Shown one piece after another: positions 9,104 to 18,300 of a stretch of DNA of 64,000 bases; within the stretch, counting starts at the first letter, position 1; each line of letters starts with the position of its first letter. Below the pieces are notes generated by a model, which saw only the letters and a program-made list of their open reading frames with translations, was not told the DNA's origin and made no database searches. This DNA is from an uncultured Dorea sp. GTDB taxonomy: Bacteria; Bacillota; Clostridia; Lachnospirales; Lachnospiraceae. Position numbers and translations under genes: made by a program. The stretch is taken from assembly GCA_910586965.1 (NCBI GenBank), contig CAJUMF010000010.1:43927-107926 (forward strand). The letters are read 5' to 3'.

Positions 9104-10144
9104 TTATCCCTCCGCCGCAAAGCACTGTTCAGCCACAGAAGAATATGACTGTTTTAAAAGCTCTGCTCCTTTCTGGATAGATATCTCATTTTCACTAACT
9201 GCTCTGTATACAAGCTGGGAAAATAACATCGGCTCTTCTTTTTTAATCCTTACTGGCTCATTTTTCTTCCAACCACACTGTCCGGCTCTAATGTAAAAAT
9301 CCTTTGCAGTATTTTCTGTAATAATTCCACACAGATTGGCTCTTTTTACAAGCAGATACATGGAAATACCATATTCTATACAGATAAGCGACATATCCCT
9401 AGTTATCGCACTCCGTCTGATACCCAACTCCCTTTGGGCATCTTCCTCAGGCAAAAGAAATGCACCGCTAATAGCCGTTGCCCTCTCTTCTATCTGTTTT
9501 TCTCCCATATCATACGGCCATTTAAAAATAAAATGAGCCATCTCATGTACAATTGTTGAGCGAATCCTCTCTGGCGACATATTACGGTTAACAATAATAT
9601 ATGGCCTTTTGTCTACAAGTCCGTTCATCCCTGAAAACGCATCATTTTCAATATCCAAAAAACAAATCAATATTCCTTTATTTTCAAGCAGTTCTACTAA
9701 ATTCCCGATAGGACCGGTCTCCGAAATACGCAGGTATTTCCGCAGGGTCTTTGCATCTTCCTCCACATTTTCTGATAAATCTGCTCCATGACATGCCGGT
9801 GCGTTCGGAAGAACCTCCCCACCTAAGATATCCACAACAGTGTAAAATCTGTTCATATATTCCTCAACAAATTCCCGAATGTATTCTTGCTGTTTCACTG
9901 GAAGCTTGCTACCCTTTCGGAATTCGCCATGTGCAAAAACAAGGTTATCATTACGATTTCTCAAAAAATCAGAAATCTTTACATCTAATACCTCCGCTAA
10001 TGCTTTAATAGTGTCCATTCCCGGTTTCCTCTCCCCACTCTCATAATAGCTGACAGCCATCGGGGTTATACCAACTGAAGCGGCAAGCTCCTTCTTTGAC
10101 ATATTCTTTTTCAATCTATAATATTTCAAATTTTTATTTAACAT
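9104..10144 (-). CDS. XRE regulator fused to ImmA/IrrE metallopeptidase
   Basis: The 346-residue protein joins an XRE helix-turn-helix (residues about 1-60, MSKKELAASVGITPMAVSYYESG) to a COG2856 ImmA/IrrE peptidase domain with the zinc motif HEMAH at about 200-204. The start at 10144 is chosen because AAGGAGGTGG lies just upstream. In this family the peptidase cleaves a repressor or acts as part of an antitoxin. Here it precedes a PIN gene with only 3 bp between them, forming a toxin-antitoxin-like pair. The IS110 element begins close to its promoter. Confidence 0.85.
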   Translation of the reverse strand: MLNKNLKYYRLKKNMSKKELAASVGITPMAVSYYESGERKPGMDTIKALAEVLDVKISDFLRNRNDNLVFAHGEFRKGSKLPVKQQEYIREFVEEYMNRFYTVVDILGGEVLPNAPACHGADLSENVEEDAKTLRKYLRISETGPIGNLVELLENKGILICFLDIENDAFSGMNGLVDKRPYIIVNRNMSPERIRSTIVHEMAHFIFKWPYDMGEKQIEERATAISGAFLLPEEDAQRELGIRRSAITRDMSLICIEYGISMYLLVKRANLCGIITENTAKDFYIRAGQCGWKKNEPVRIKKEEPMLFSQLVYRAVSENEISIQKGAELLKQSYSSVAEQCFAAEG

Positions 10145-10218
10145 CTTACCACCTCCTTGTATAATAATGATGCAGCCAATCAAGACTGCTTGGTTAATAA
10201 ATTTCTTGATATATCATA

Positions 10219-10460
10219 GATAACAGAAGAAGGGGTTCTTCCTTCATCAGATGTTATCCATAAATATTTATCATGTCTGACGGTTCCTGATAGACACCAG
10301 ATAAAACATAAGGTATTATCCCTTAGGATAGGATAAAAAATCTCCACCTCCTTGGGAAGCTGATCATTCAGCTCATACCTACAAGATAGTCAATTAGTCC
10401 ATTCGACAGGGTTTTATGTTTTAGCTGGTTGGGAGCCGGATGGCTATACCTGTATAACCC
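10219..10460 (+). ncRNA. Candidate bridge RNA of the IS110 element
   Basis: The noncoding end upstream of the transposase can fold into consecutive hairpins. GATAACA (10219-10225) pairs with TGTTATC (10252-10258), enclosing GAAGAA/TTCTTC around a GGGG loop. TGTCT/AGACA, TAAGG/CCTTA and AGCTGA-TCAT-TCAGCT follow. IS110-group elements are known to transcribe such a 5' region as a bridge RNA with target- and donor-binding loops. The assignment here rests on position and hairpins; limits and guide loops are not resolved. Confidence 0.5.
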
Positions 10461-10519
10461 GCAAGGTTGTGTACCTGCCAGATTGGAAATGGATCCCTAT
10501 CAGAAAGGAGCTTTCGCTT

Positions 10520-11836
10520 ATGCCAAACAAAGTTATTTTTAATCTTGACGAATTATTCATCTCCGTTGGTATTGATGTCGGTGCTGACTTCTCCTGGATG
10601 TCTATCGCCCTTCCAAACCAACAGTTTGTAGGAAAACCTTATAAGATCCTACATGGCAGCATAGATTCCCTTACAGCCGCTGTTTCTAAAATAAAAGAGG
10701 CAGAAGAGCTGTATTCTTTGGAAAGCCGCATTTTCCTCGAATCCACGGGAATGTATCATTACCCACTCTTCTGCTATCTTCGTGATAAGGGTCTTAACTG
10801 CTCAGTTATCAATCCTATCATCACTAAGAATAGCACAAACATGAATATCAGAAAAGTGCATAATGACCGTTTTGATTCCAAAAAAGCTGCATTAGTAGGA
10901 CTGAAGCCTGATCTGAAGGTCTCGCTTATGCCATCCGACCTTACCCTCAACTGCCGTAACCTCTGCCGTGAATACTACGACTTAATGGATAACCGCAGCG
11001 CCTATGTGAATAAACTCCAGGGTGAATTGCGTATGGCCTTCCCTCAATACCTTGGGATCTTCTCCAAGGTTACAACCAATACTTCTCTTGTTTTATTGGA
11101 AACTTATACATCCCCAGCTGCTTTTATTGAAGCAGACAAACAAGAGATCATCGACACGATCAGATCTACTGCCCGTTTTGGGCTTACCTATGCTCAGAAT
11201 AAATATAATGCCATTATCCAAGCCGCAAATGAAGCGGATGAATTTGGTTACATCATTGACAGCAATATCAAACGTATCCGCCTTTATATCCGTTTCATCC
11301 GCAAATATGATGAGGAGATCAGCCGCATCCTTGCTTCCATGCATGAACTTGTAGACGCAAATGAAGATACCGCTTTTGTCAGACAGATACATTTGATCGA
11401 GACCTTTAAAGGCGCCGGTTTCCTGTCTGCTGTATCCCTCATGGGAGAGATCGGTGATTTTTCTGCTTTTTCAAAGCCAAAACAGCTTTTTGCTTACTTT
11501 GGATTGGATCCGGCTGTAAAGCAGTCAGGTAAGTTTGAAGGGACTAAGATCAAAATGTCCAAGCGTGGCTCTGCCATTGCCAGACGTGTAATACATACCC
11601 TGGCTTTACAGAGCATCAGCACCTGCCGTACTGGCGGACCAAAGAATCCAGTGCTCCGTGATTACTACCTAAAGAAATGTGAAACAAAACCTAAGCTTGT
11701 GGCAATGGGGGCTGTTTCACACAAGGTATGCAATATAATATTTGCAATACTCCGGGATAACAAGCCTTTTGAGATCATCACTCCACAGGAGCATATGAAA
11801 CAATATAACGCTGCCAAACGTGATATAGCTGCATAA
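10520..11836 (+). CDS. IS110-family transposase/recombinase
   Basis: The 438-residue protein has the N-terminal RuvC-like DEDD domain: Asp19 in GIDVGADFSW, Glu74 in FLESTGMYHY, and Asp116/Asp119 in NDRFDSKKA. The C-terminal Transposase_20 domain includes the GAGFLSAVSLMGEIGDFSAF helix-hairpin region and a conserved Ser in MSKRGSAIAR near residue 347. These are the catalytic features of bridge-RNA-guided recombinases. The ATG at 10520 is preferred because AAAGGAG lies 10 bp upstream; an in-frame upstream ATG lacks a ribosome site. The gene is intact. Confidence 0.93.
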   Translation: MPNKVIFNLDELFISVGIDVGADFSWMSIALPNQQFVGKPYKILHGSIDSLTAAVSKIKEAEELYSLESRIFLESTGMYHYPLFCYLRDKGLNCSVINPIITKNSTNMNIRKVHNDRFDSKKAALVGLKPDLKVSLMPSDLTLNCRNLCREYYDLMDNRSAYVNKLQGELRMAFPQYLGIFSKVTTNTSLVLLETYTSPAAFIEADKQEIIDTIRSTARFGLTYAQNKYNAIIQAANEADEFGYIIDSNIKRIRLYIRFIRKYDEEISRILASMHELVDANEDTAFVRQIHLIETFKGAGFLSAVSLMGEIGDFSAFSKPKQLFAYFGLDPAVKQSGKFEGTKIKMSKRGSAIARRVIHTLALQSISTCRTGGPKNPVLRDYYLKKCETKPKLVAMGAVSHKVCNIIFAILRDNKPFEIITPQEHMKQYNAAKRDIAA

Positions 11837-12002
11837 ATATTTCAGATCCAATGAACCAATATCTTTTTTAAAAATGATATTTTCACCAAGGGGTAAGTGC
11901 GCCCTTTTTTAGGAGAAAATTTTTTTCATTTTTCTATTGACATTTATTAGCTGGACTGTTTATATTATATCACTTTTTTTCCAAAAGTAAACAAATAATC
12001 TC

Positions 12003-13469
12003 CTATTTCACATCCAGCTCAAACCAAAATTCCACCCCATTGTCATAATTATTGACTCCATATTTTTGATGGAATGATTCCATAATCGCCTTAACGATGG
12101 AAAGCCCGATTCCGTTCCCGCCATACTCCCTTGTGTGAGCCTTGTCCACTTTGTAAAATTTATCCCAAATGTGGGCAAGATCCTCTTCCGGAATTGGCGT
12201 ACCTGTATTGAACACAGTAATTCTCGCTGTTTCATCTTGAATCTTTATCTTAACCTCAATTACTTTCTCAAGTCCTGCATGGTGGAACGCATTACTGACA
12301 TAATTCCTTATTACCTGCTCAACTTTAAATTCATCCGCCCACACATATACCGGCTCCTGCTGCCTGAATATCACACGGATATCATCCTGCTGCGCCAGTA
12401 TCTCCATACTCTGCAAGACTCCTCTGACCACTGCTGTCAGATCAAACCGCTCGAATTCAATCTCCTCATCACCGAATTCCAACTGGTTCAAGGCAAGAAG
12501 ATTTTTCACCATCTGGTTCATCTTAGATGCTTCATCCATAATGACGTCACAATAAAACTCCCGGCTCTCCGGATCGTCACTCACTCCCTCTTTAAGCCCT
12601 TCTGCATAACCTTGAATAAGAGCAATCGGAGTCTTTAGCTCATGCGATACATTCCCTAAAAAGTCATTGCGCATCTGCTCCAACTTTTCCTTCTGTTCGA
12701 TGTCCTTCATCAGACTGTTATTGGCACTTTTGAGTTCCGAAATCGTACTCTCCAGCTTTTCTGACATCCGATTGAAATTGGCACCCAGGTTCCCAATCTC
12801 ATTATTCCCGCCGCTGGTATATTTTGCCTCAAAATCGAGGTCTGCCATTCGCTCAGAAAGCGCCGCAAGCTCCAGGATAGGATCTGTCAGCCTCTTAGAA
12901 AAATACCAGATAAGCACGATACAGATTACAATCATAAAACAACCGATGATGATCAAAAATCGATTAGAAAGCGAAGCACTCTCTCTGATACTCTCAAGAG
13001 GACTTCGTATAAGAAAAAGGCTTCCATCAGAAAACTCTCCCCACATCTCAATATATTCTTCCTTGTTCCATGGACTTTTCGATCGGTTTATCTGATACTC
13101 TTCCGTGCTGGCCAGAATCCGGCTCTGCTTCTGTGCCTGATTTAAAAGATATCCCGCAAGCTGCTTTTCTAACATATCCATATCATGGACATTGGTAAGC
13201 ATCCTTGCATTTGCCTCATCTACGATCAGATAAGACATATTATTTTTTTCAGCCATATGCCAGAGTTCTTCTGCCTTATCCTGCTGCTCGATCGTACCGC
13301 TCTCCATAGCATCCCGGAGACTGACATACATATTCACGAACTCCGTCTTCTTGTTACTGATATAGTAAGGTTCAAGAAAATTCATATTAATGACAAGAAG
13401 AGCTAAAAGCACGCAGCCGATCAGACCGACAAATATAACGATCATCTGACTTTTTATGGAATGTCTCAT
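12003..13469 (-). CDS. Sensor histidine kinase
   Basis: The 488-residue membrane kinase has a first transmembrane helix at about 8-28, an extracytoplasmic sensor region of about 135 residues and a second helix at about 171-190. A HAMP linker, a HisKA domain with His276 in NVSHELKTPI, and an HATPase_c domain (GGNGIGLSIVKAIM) complete it. The ATG overlaps the stop codon of the upstream response regulator by one base, so the pair is co-translated. The signal is unknown. Confidence 0.93.
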   Translation of the reverse strand: MRHSIKSQMIVIFVGLIGCVLLALLVINMNFLEPYYISNKKTEFVNMYVSLRDAMESGTIEQQDKAEELWHMAEKNNMSYLIVDEANARMLTNVHDMDMLEKQLAGYLLNQAQKQSRILASTEEYQINRSKSPWNKEEYIEMWGEFSDGSLFLIRSPLESIRESASLSNRFLIIIGCFMIVICIVLIWYFSKRLTDPILELAALSERMADLDFEAKYTSGGNNEIGNLGANFNRMSEKLESTISELKSANNSLMKDIEQKEKLEQMRNDFLGNVSHELKTPIALIQGYAEGLKEGVSDDPESREFYCDVIMDEASKMNQMVKNLLALNQLEFGDEEIEFERFDLTAVVRGVLQSMEILAQQDDIRVIFRQQEPVYVWADEFKVEQVIRNYVSNAFHHAGLEKVIEVKIKIQDETARITVFNTGTPIPEEDLAHIWDKFYKVDKAHTREYGGNGIGLSIVKAIMESFHQKYGVNNYDNGVEFWFELDVK

Positions 13470-14149
13470 TACTTATCCACCTCGAATTTATAGCCCATCC
13501 CCCAGATCGTCCGGATGTAATTCCCCTTCTCTCCCATCTTGCTGCGAAGCTTCTTTACATGCGTGTCAATCGTTCTCGCATCGCCAAAATAATCATAATT
13601 CCACACATTGTTCAGTATCTTTTCTCTGGACAACGCAATCCCCTGATTCTCTACAAAATAAGTGAGAAGTTCGAACTCTTTGTAACTAAGTTCAATCACT
13701 TTGCCGTCTATCGTCACCTGATGAGCCGCCTTGTCAATAACGATCCCGCCCGCATCCGAAACCTCCTCCGTGTTCAGCACATTGCTCCTTCTAAGGATTG
13801 CCTCCACCCGAGCCACCAGTATCTTCGGACTAAAGGGCTTTGAGATATACTCATCCACACCCAGTTCAAATCCCTGCAGCTCATCCCGTTCTTCGGCGCG
13901 CGCCGTCAGCATAATGATCGGAACCTTTGAGACCTGCCGCACTTCCCGGCACACCTGCCAGCCGTCCATCTTGGGCATCATTACGTCAAGTATAATAAGA
14001 GAAATATCCTTATCCTCATAAAAAGCATCCATCGCCTGAAGTCCATCCTCCGCCTCTAGCACCTGGTACCCTTCCCGCTCAAGGAAATCCCGCACAAGCT
14101 TCCGCATCCTGCTCTCGTCATCCACGACAAGTATTTTTATTCTTTCCAT
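13469..14149 (-). CDS. OmpR-family response regulator
   Basis: The 226-residue regulator has a receiver domain (phosphoacceptor Asp55 in ILDVMMPK, acidic pair at 10-11, Lys in SKPFSPK) and a C-terminal winged helix of the OmpR/PhoB type (LSYKEFELLTYF, GDARTIDTHVKKLRSKMG). It is the partner of the kinase directly downstream. A GGAGGTCAGG ribosome site precedes the ATG. The secreted CHAP/LRR protein gene starts about 250 bp away, divergently, and is a possible target. Confidence 0.95.
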   Translation of the reverse strand: MERIKILVVDDESRMRKLVRDFLEREGYQVLEAEDGLQAMDAFYEDKDISLIILDVMMPKMDGWQVCREVRQVSKVPIIMLTARAEERDELQGFELGVDEYISKPFSPKILVARVEAILRRSNVLNTEEVSDAGGIVIDKAAHQVTIDGKVIELSYKEFELLTYFVENQGIALSREKILNNVWNYDYFGDARTIDTHVKKLRSKMGEKGNYIRTIWGMGYKFEVDK

Positions 14150-14400
14150 ACCCTGACCTCCGCCTATAATATCTGGAAATAACTCTGTGTCCTACTTCTT
14201 ATTATATCAACAGATTACCATAAAAATATGTCTTTTTTGTGATGATTACGTCTCAACCCAGACAATTCATTTCTAAGCTGCTATGCATATTGACAAAGCC
14301 AGAGAATAACAATATATTTATTACTGGGAGTATTATCAGACAAAAGCTCCCGATCTATAAAATATAAACATATCAGCGCTAAAATCAGGAGGTTGTGAAA

Positions 14401-16527
14401 TTGAAAAAACGAATACTTTCAATTGTTTTGGCACTGTGCCTGTGCTTTTCTTCCCCGTCAGCGGTGTTCGCACAGCAGGAAGAAGCTTCGCATCAGGAAA
14501 AAGCACTTACGGCAGAAGCCCTATCCGCCCCGGCTGCCAGAGATACTGTAATTCCTTCCCCGGCTGAAGTCTACAAGGATATGATCGCGCTGAAGGAGCA
14601 GGAGCAGTATAAGGAGGGAACGCCTTGGACTAACGATGAGCCTTATTCGGATGCAAAGGGATATTACCGCTGGAAAGGCGGAACACTTGACGGGGTAAAT
14701 ATTGTTGCCGTAGGCTGTGTTGCCTTTGCCTTTATCCTCAGCGATGCGGCGTTTGACAGTTTGCCGGCTAGAATGTACGCAACAGGCAGGTTTGAATACA
14801 AGGATATAAAACCCGGAGATATCCTGCGGATGAACAACGACGCCCATACAGTGATTGTCCTTGACGTGAGTGATGCAGGTGTGGTTGTGGCTGAAGGAAA
14901 TATCAGCACCGGAGACCACAAAGGTAAGGTCCATTGGGGACGGGCGATTTCTAAAGAAGATGTGATGAGCAGCACCAGCCATTATATCACCCGCTATCCG
15001 AAAGGATATGTCTCACCAGATGACCCTACGGCTAATGATGTAATCAAAAATGGAGCCCTCAATTCTACTCATACCTGGAAGCTGACGAAAGCAGGTACAC
15101 TGACAATCTCCGGCGCTGGCGCTATGCCGGATTTTGAAAGCGCCGAAGGCCAGCCCTGGAAAGAATTCAACGCCCAGATTCGAAAGGTCGTTATCGAGAA
15201 TGGCGTTACCAGAATCGGAAACTGTGCTTTTTGGAACTGCGGAGTTCTCAGTGCAGAGATTCCCTCCAGCGTAACAATGATCGGCAATAGTGCTTTCCGT
15301 GGGTCTTCACTGGTTTCCGTAACGGTTCCTTCCAGTGTTAAGACCATCGGCGACAGCGCTTTCCAGTCTTGCACAAATCTTAGCCAGGTGAACATTTCCG
15401 AAGGAGTCGAAATAATTACTCAAAATGCTTTCCAATCTTGCACAAATCTTAAGTCCATAACTTTGCCTGCCAGTATCAGAGAAGTGGGCGCAGCCACATT
15501 TTTTCAATGCACGGAAATGACAAGCGCTAAGTTTGTTTCCGGCAGCAAGACAGTGAAGATGGGAGACAATATGTTCTCCAGTTGTTACAAACTGATGAGT
15601 GTAACACTGCCCAAAAGTATAGACGGCATCGGTATAGGAATATTTCAGAAGTGCCTGTCGCTTACCAGAATTGATATCCCGGATGGTGTACAAAGTATAG
15701 GAGAATCGGCATTTGCTTCCTGCTCTATGTTGACCTCTGTGGGAATTCCGGCCAGCGTAGCAACAATAGAAAGAAGTGCGTTCACAGCCTGTGCTTCTCT
15801 GAAGGAAATATATTTTGCCGGTACTGAAGCGCAGTGGAATTCTATACGTATGACAGCTGATACAGCGAGCGTAATGACAAATATAACTAAACATTATGAA
15901 TCTGCCCTCCCTGCCATCCCCGATACAGACGATGATGATAATGAAAAACCGGGCGGCGGAGACAATCCCGGAGAAGGTAACACCCCGGACAGCGGAGACA
16001 CCCCTGGAAACAATGCCGCATCCATTACTTGCAAGAAAACCGTATATGAAGTTACATACGGTACAAAACCGTTCAAGATCAGCGCGTCATCCACAGACAA
16101 GATGACCTTTACAAGCTCCAACCCAAAGATTGCCGCTGTGGATAAGATCACCGGCAAGGTGACCGTCAAAAATACCGGAATTGCTATCATAACTATCAAT
16201 GCAGGAAACGCAATTCAGAAGGTAACTGTTAAGGTAAAGCCAAAAAAGCCGTCAGTAAAATCGACAAAAACTGTAAAAGGTAAAAAACTGACTGTGAAAT
16301 GGTCAAAAGATAAGACCGCGTCCGGGTATCAGGTGCAGATAAGCACAGATAAGAAATTCAAGAAAAACGTAAAAGCAAAGAAATTAGCAAAGACATCTTA
16401 CACGTTCAAGAAGCTGAAAAAAGGCAAGAAGTATTATGTAAGGTTACGCAGTTACAAGAAATCCGGCAAGGAAACCTTATACGGCACATGGAGCAAAGTA
16501 AAAACGAGCAGCAAAATTAAAAAATAA
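14401..16527 (+). CDS. Secreted CHAP-like/LRR/Ig-like/fn3 protein
   Basis: About 708 residues with a signal peptide (residues 1-27). A papain-like CHAP/amidase-type region (about 50-210) has a Cys in VGCVAFAFIL and a His in NDAHTVIVLDV. About ten BspA-type leucine-rich repeats (225-500) carry the AFxxCxxLxSVTLPxSVxxI pattern. A Pro/Gly/Asp linker (510-540), a Big_2-like Ig domain (545-615) and a basic fn3-like C-terminus (620-708) complete it. A TTG start at 14401 is chosen because AGGAGG ends 8 bp before it; a GTG at 14395 is only 2 bp away. There is no LPXTG anchor, and the Lys-rich tail may bind the wall. The catalytic role is inferred. Confidence 0.8.
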   Translation: MKKRILSIVLALCLCFSSPSAVFAQQEEASHQEKALTAEALSAPAARDTVIPSPAEVYKDMIALKEQEQYKEGTPWTNDEPYSDAKGYYRWKGGTLDGVNIVAVGCVAFAFILSDAAFDSLPARMYATGRFEYKDIKPGDILRMNNDAHTVIVLDVSDAGVVVAEGNISTGDHKGKVHWGRAISKEDVMSSTSHYITRYPKGYVSPDDPTANDVIKNGALNSTHTWKLTKAGTLTISGAGAMPDFESAEGQPWKEFNAQIRKVVIENGVTRIGNCAFWNCGVLSAEIPSSVTMIGNSAFRGSSLVSVTVPSSVKTIGDSAFQSCTNLSQVNISEGVEIITQNAFQSCTNLKSITLPASIREVGAATFFQCTEMTSAKFVSGSKTVKMGDNMFSSCYKLMSVTLPKSIDGIGIGIFQKCLSLTRIDIPDGVQSIGESAFASCSMLTSVGIPASVATIERSAFTACASLKEIYFAGTEAQWNSIRMTADTASVMTNITKHYESALPAIPDTDDDDNEKPGGGDNPGEGNTPDSGDTPGNNAASITCKKTVYEVTYGTKPFKISASSTDKMTFTSSNPKIAAVDKITGKVTVKNTGIAIITINAGNAIQKVTVKVKPKKPSVKSTKTVKGKKLTVKWSKDKTASGYQVQISTDKKFKKNVKAKKLAKTSYTFKKLKKGKKYYVRLRSYKKSGKETLYGTWSKVKTSSKIKK

Positions 16528-16538
16528 ATGCAAAGACG

Positions 16539-16572
16539 ACCGTCCGGTGGTGATGCCGGACGGTTATTTTAT
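16539..16572 (+). terminator. Terminator after the LRR protein gene
   Basis: ACCGTCCGG and CCGGACGGT form a perfect 9-bp stem around an 8-nt loop, followed by TATTTTAT. Confidence 0.85.
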
Positions 16573-16581
16573 GTCCGCAGA

Positions 16582-16611
16582 GAAAAAATAAAGACAGCAT
16601 ACGCCGTCTTT
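16582..16611 (-). terminator. Terminator of tmRNA
   Basis: On the minus strand AAAGAC pairs with GTCTTT, enclosing GC-GTAT-GC, and a run ATTTTTT follows. It lies about 40 bp beyond the tmRNA 3' end. Confidence 0.75.
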
Positions 16612-16648
16612 ACTCTCTCCAATATACTAAGCAAAACACATGCTTAAG

Positions 16649-16998
16649 TGGACCTGGCGGGAATCGAACCCGCGTCCGAAAGCCCATCCATCGAAGCATC
16701 TCCCATCACAGTCATTATATTAACATTCCCTCCGTCAGCCGCCTAATGACAGGCTGCTGATTTCAGTAGCTTCATCAGTTCTTCCACTTCCTCAAAGCTT
16801 TGGAAGCGAAGTGCTCCGCCTAAATGAAGCCGGAATCTTAAGCAGCGGATGACTTAAGGCCGACTGCCGCCTTTAATTAGGCAGCGTACGCTAATTCTCT
16901 ATTGTCTGCGTTTATATTTAATTGGAACTTTTAACGTAGTGTCCCGCTACGGATGGCTTCTCCAACTTCCAAACCCCCGTCGAAACCAGTACAAGCCC
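16649..16998 (-). ncRNA. ssrA: tmRNA (transfer-messenger RNA)
   Basis: The 5' end GGGCTTGTACTGG followed by TTTCGACGGGG and the 3' T-arm with GGTTCGATTCC are diagnostic. The acceptor halves GGGCTTG and CAGGTCC pair with two G-U wobbles. CCA is not encoded. The tag reading frame ends at a TAA at 16877-16879 and reads approximately NADNRELAYAA, a typical clostridial tag ending in AYAA. tmRNA rescues stalled ribosomes with SmpB, whose gene lies 3.2 kb away on the same strand. Confidence 0.95.
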
Positions 16999-17105
16999 TG
17001 ATCAATATGCTGATATCACTGGTCTGCAACATTATTATATGCAGGATCCGTCCCATTGTCAAGCAGTCAAATCCATATAATCCATATAAAACTTTTGAAA
17101 AATTA

Positions 17106-17150
17106 TTGACAAACGATAATTATACGCTATAATAAAATTAATAATTATCG
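17106..17150 (+). promoter_or_regulatory. Promoter and overlapping inverted-repeat operator
   Basis: TTGACA (17106-17111) and TATAAT (17128-17133) are separated by 16 bp. A perfect 10-bp inverted repeat, CGATAATTAT (17114-17123) and ATAATTATCG (17141-17150), overlaps the spacer and the region just after the -10 box. It is well placed for autoregulation by the XRE protein encoded in the same operon. Confidence 0.75.
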
Positions 17151-17176
17151 AAAAACAATAATTTAGGAGGAATAAT

Positions 17177-18055
17177 ATGTACTCGAAATTTTTCTCTTAT
17201 CTCATTACCTTTCCATTTGAACAAATCGGATGGGGACTGCGAAAGCTATCATTATCCGGCGCGGCAGGCAATGTGTTCGCTATCATTATCTATATCCTGA
17301 TATGCCTGATCCCTTGCCTGATTCTCTGGCGGCTTAAGAAAACCGAGAGATTTTTAAAGACCGATTTCTTTCTCCCGTTTTTAAGTGTCCTGCTCTTTGC
17401 CGTCATCTACTATATGATCAACCCGGGCTTATTCTACGGCGGAGTACCGGGCGCGGTAAATACCTTGCTTGGCAGCACCTTTTATTCTGTATTCTTCGGT
17501 TACATCATCCTGCGAATACTGGAAAGCTGCAGAAAGTCAGATGCCAAACGCCTTAAATATTGGCTCAGAGCCTTGCTTGCCGCCATTATTTTCTTGTTTT
17601 TCTACGTCATACTGACGGAATGCCTGGAAAATCTGACCGTATCCTTAAGACTTCTTAACGAGACGGATAATCCGACAGGTGAAAGCTTTACGGCAGCTTA
17701 CATTTTTTTGATCCTGCAGTGTGTCATAAATATCATTCCTTATGCGCTGGCTATCTTCATCTTGTTTACCAGCATCCGCGCCTTGAATGAACTGCTTACG
17801 GACCGTTATTCTGATGCGTCTGTTGCCGCCGCAAAAAAACTCGCTGACCTGTGTACAAAGTCACTGGTCATCTCGGTACTGTCCAGCATGATCTTCAATA
17901 TCCTGCAGCTTCTGTTCCATCAACACCTGCGGCAGGTCAGCATAGCAGTGTCTATTCCCGTATTTTCCATTGCTTTCGTGCTCGCTGTGCTGCTGACGAC
18001 AAAATATATCCGTGAAAACCAGAAACTGAAGCAGGATAACGATCTGTTCATATAA
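17177..18055 (+). CDS. Multi-pass membrane protein, DUF2975-like C-terminus
   Basis: The 292-residue protein has about seven hydrophobic segments, and its C-terminus (LAVLLTTKYIRENQKLKQDNDLFI) resembles the end of DUF2975 proteins. DUF2975 proteins are shorter (around 160 residues) and are usually paired with a YozG-like XRE regulator, which is the next gene here. The function of the family is unknown; a membrane partner for the regulator is plausible. TTTAGGAGGAATA precedes the ATG. Confidence 0.7.
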   Translation: MYSKFFSYLITFPFEQIGWGLRKLSLSGAAGNVFAIIIYILICLIPCLILWRLKKTERFLKTDFFLPFLSVLLFAVIYYMINPGLFYGGVPGAVNTLLGSTFYSVFFGYIILRILESCRKSDAKRLKYWLRALLAAIIFLFFYVILTECLENLTVSLRLLNETDNPTGESFTAAYIFLILQCVINIIPYALAIFILFTSIRALNELLTDRYSDASVAAAKKLADLCTKSLVISVLSSMIFNILQLLFHQHLRQVSIAVSIPVFSIAFVLAVLLTTKYIRENQKLKQDNDLFI

Positions 18056-18066
18056 GGAGCGTATAT

Positions 18067-18300
18067 ATGGGAATAAAAGTATGTCTTGAAGAGGTGTTAA
18101 AAAAACGGGGCATGACATCGAAGGAACTATGCAAATTGGTAAATATTACCGAGGCGAACCTGTCTGTACTGCGAAGCGGCAAAGCAAAAGGTGTGCGTTT
18201 CCACACCATCAACCGAATCTGCTATTACCTTGGGTGTGATGTAGGAGATATTTTAAAATTTGACGGAAAACTTGAAGAGGAGGATAACGATGAAACTTAG
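18067..18300 (+). CDS. Small XRE-family regulator (YozG-like)
   Basis: The 77-residue protein is essentially one helix-turn-helix (LKKRGMTSKELCKLVNITEANLSVLRSGKAKGVRFHTINRICYYLGCDVGDIL), the HTH_26/YozG type. It follows the membrane protein by 11 bp and overlaps the downstream lipoprotein start by 11 bp. It probably represses its own operon through the inverted repeat at 17114-17150. Confidence 0.88.
   Translation: MGIKVCLEEVLKKRGMTSKELCKLVNITEANLSVLRSGKAKGVRFHTINRICYYLGCDVGDILKFDGKLEEEDNDET

Larger units (their letters stand above)
10190..11940 (+). mobile_element. IS110-family insertion sequence (ends approximate)
   Basis: One DEDD transposase gene is preceded by about 340 nt of structured noncoding DNA and followed by about 100 nt of AT-rich DNA. 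IS110 elements lack terminal inverted repeats and usually leave little or no target duplication, so the ends cannot be fixed from one copy. The long 5' noncoding end is the layout of the IS110 group rather than the IS1111 group. The element lies between the XRE-ImmA/IrrE promoter and the 3' end of a histidine kinase gene. Confidence 0.65.

Noticed and set aside
11936..11961. TTGACA with TATATT 18 bp later near the right end of the IS110 element
   Set aside because: It would drive transcription into the 3' end of a convergent gene. A role in a circular IS junction is possible, but the element ends are not known.
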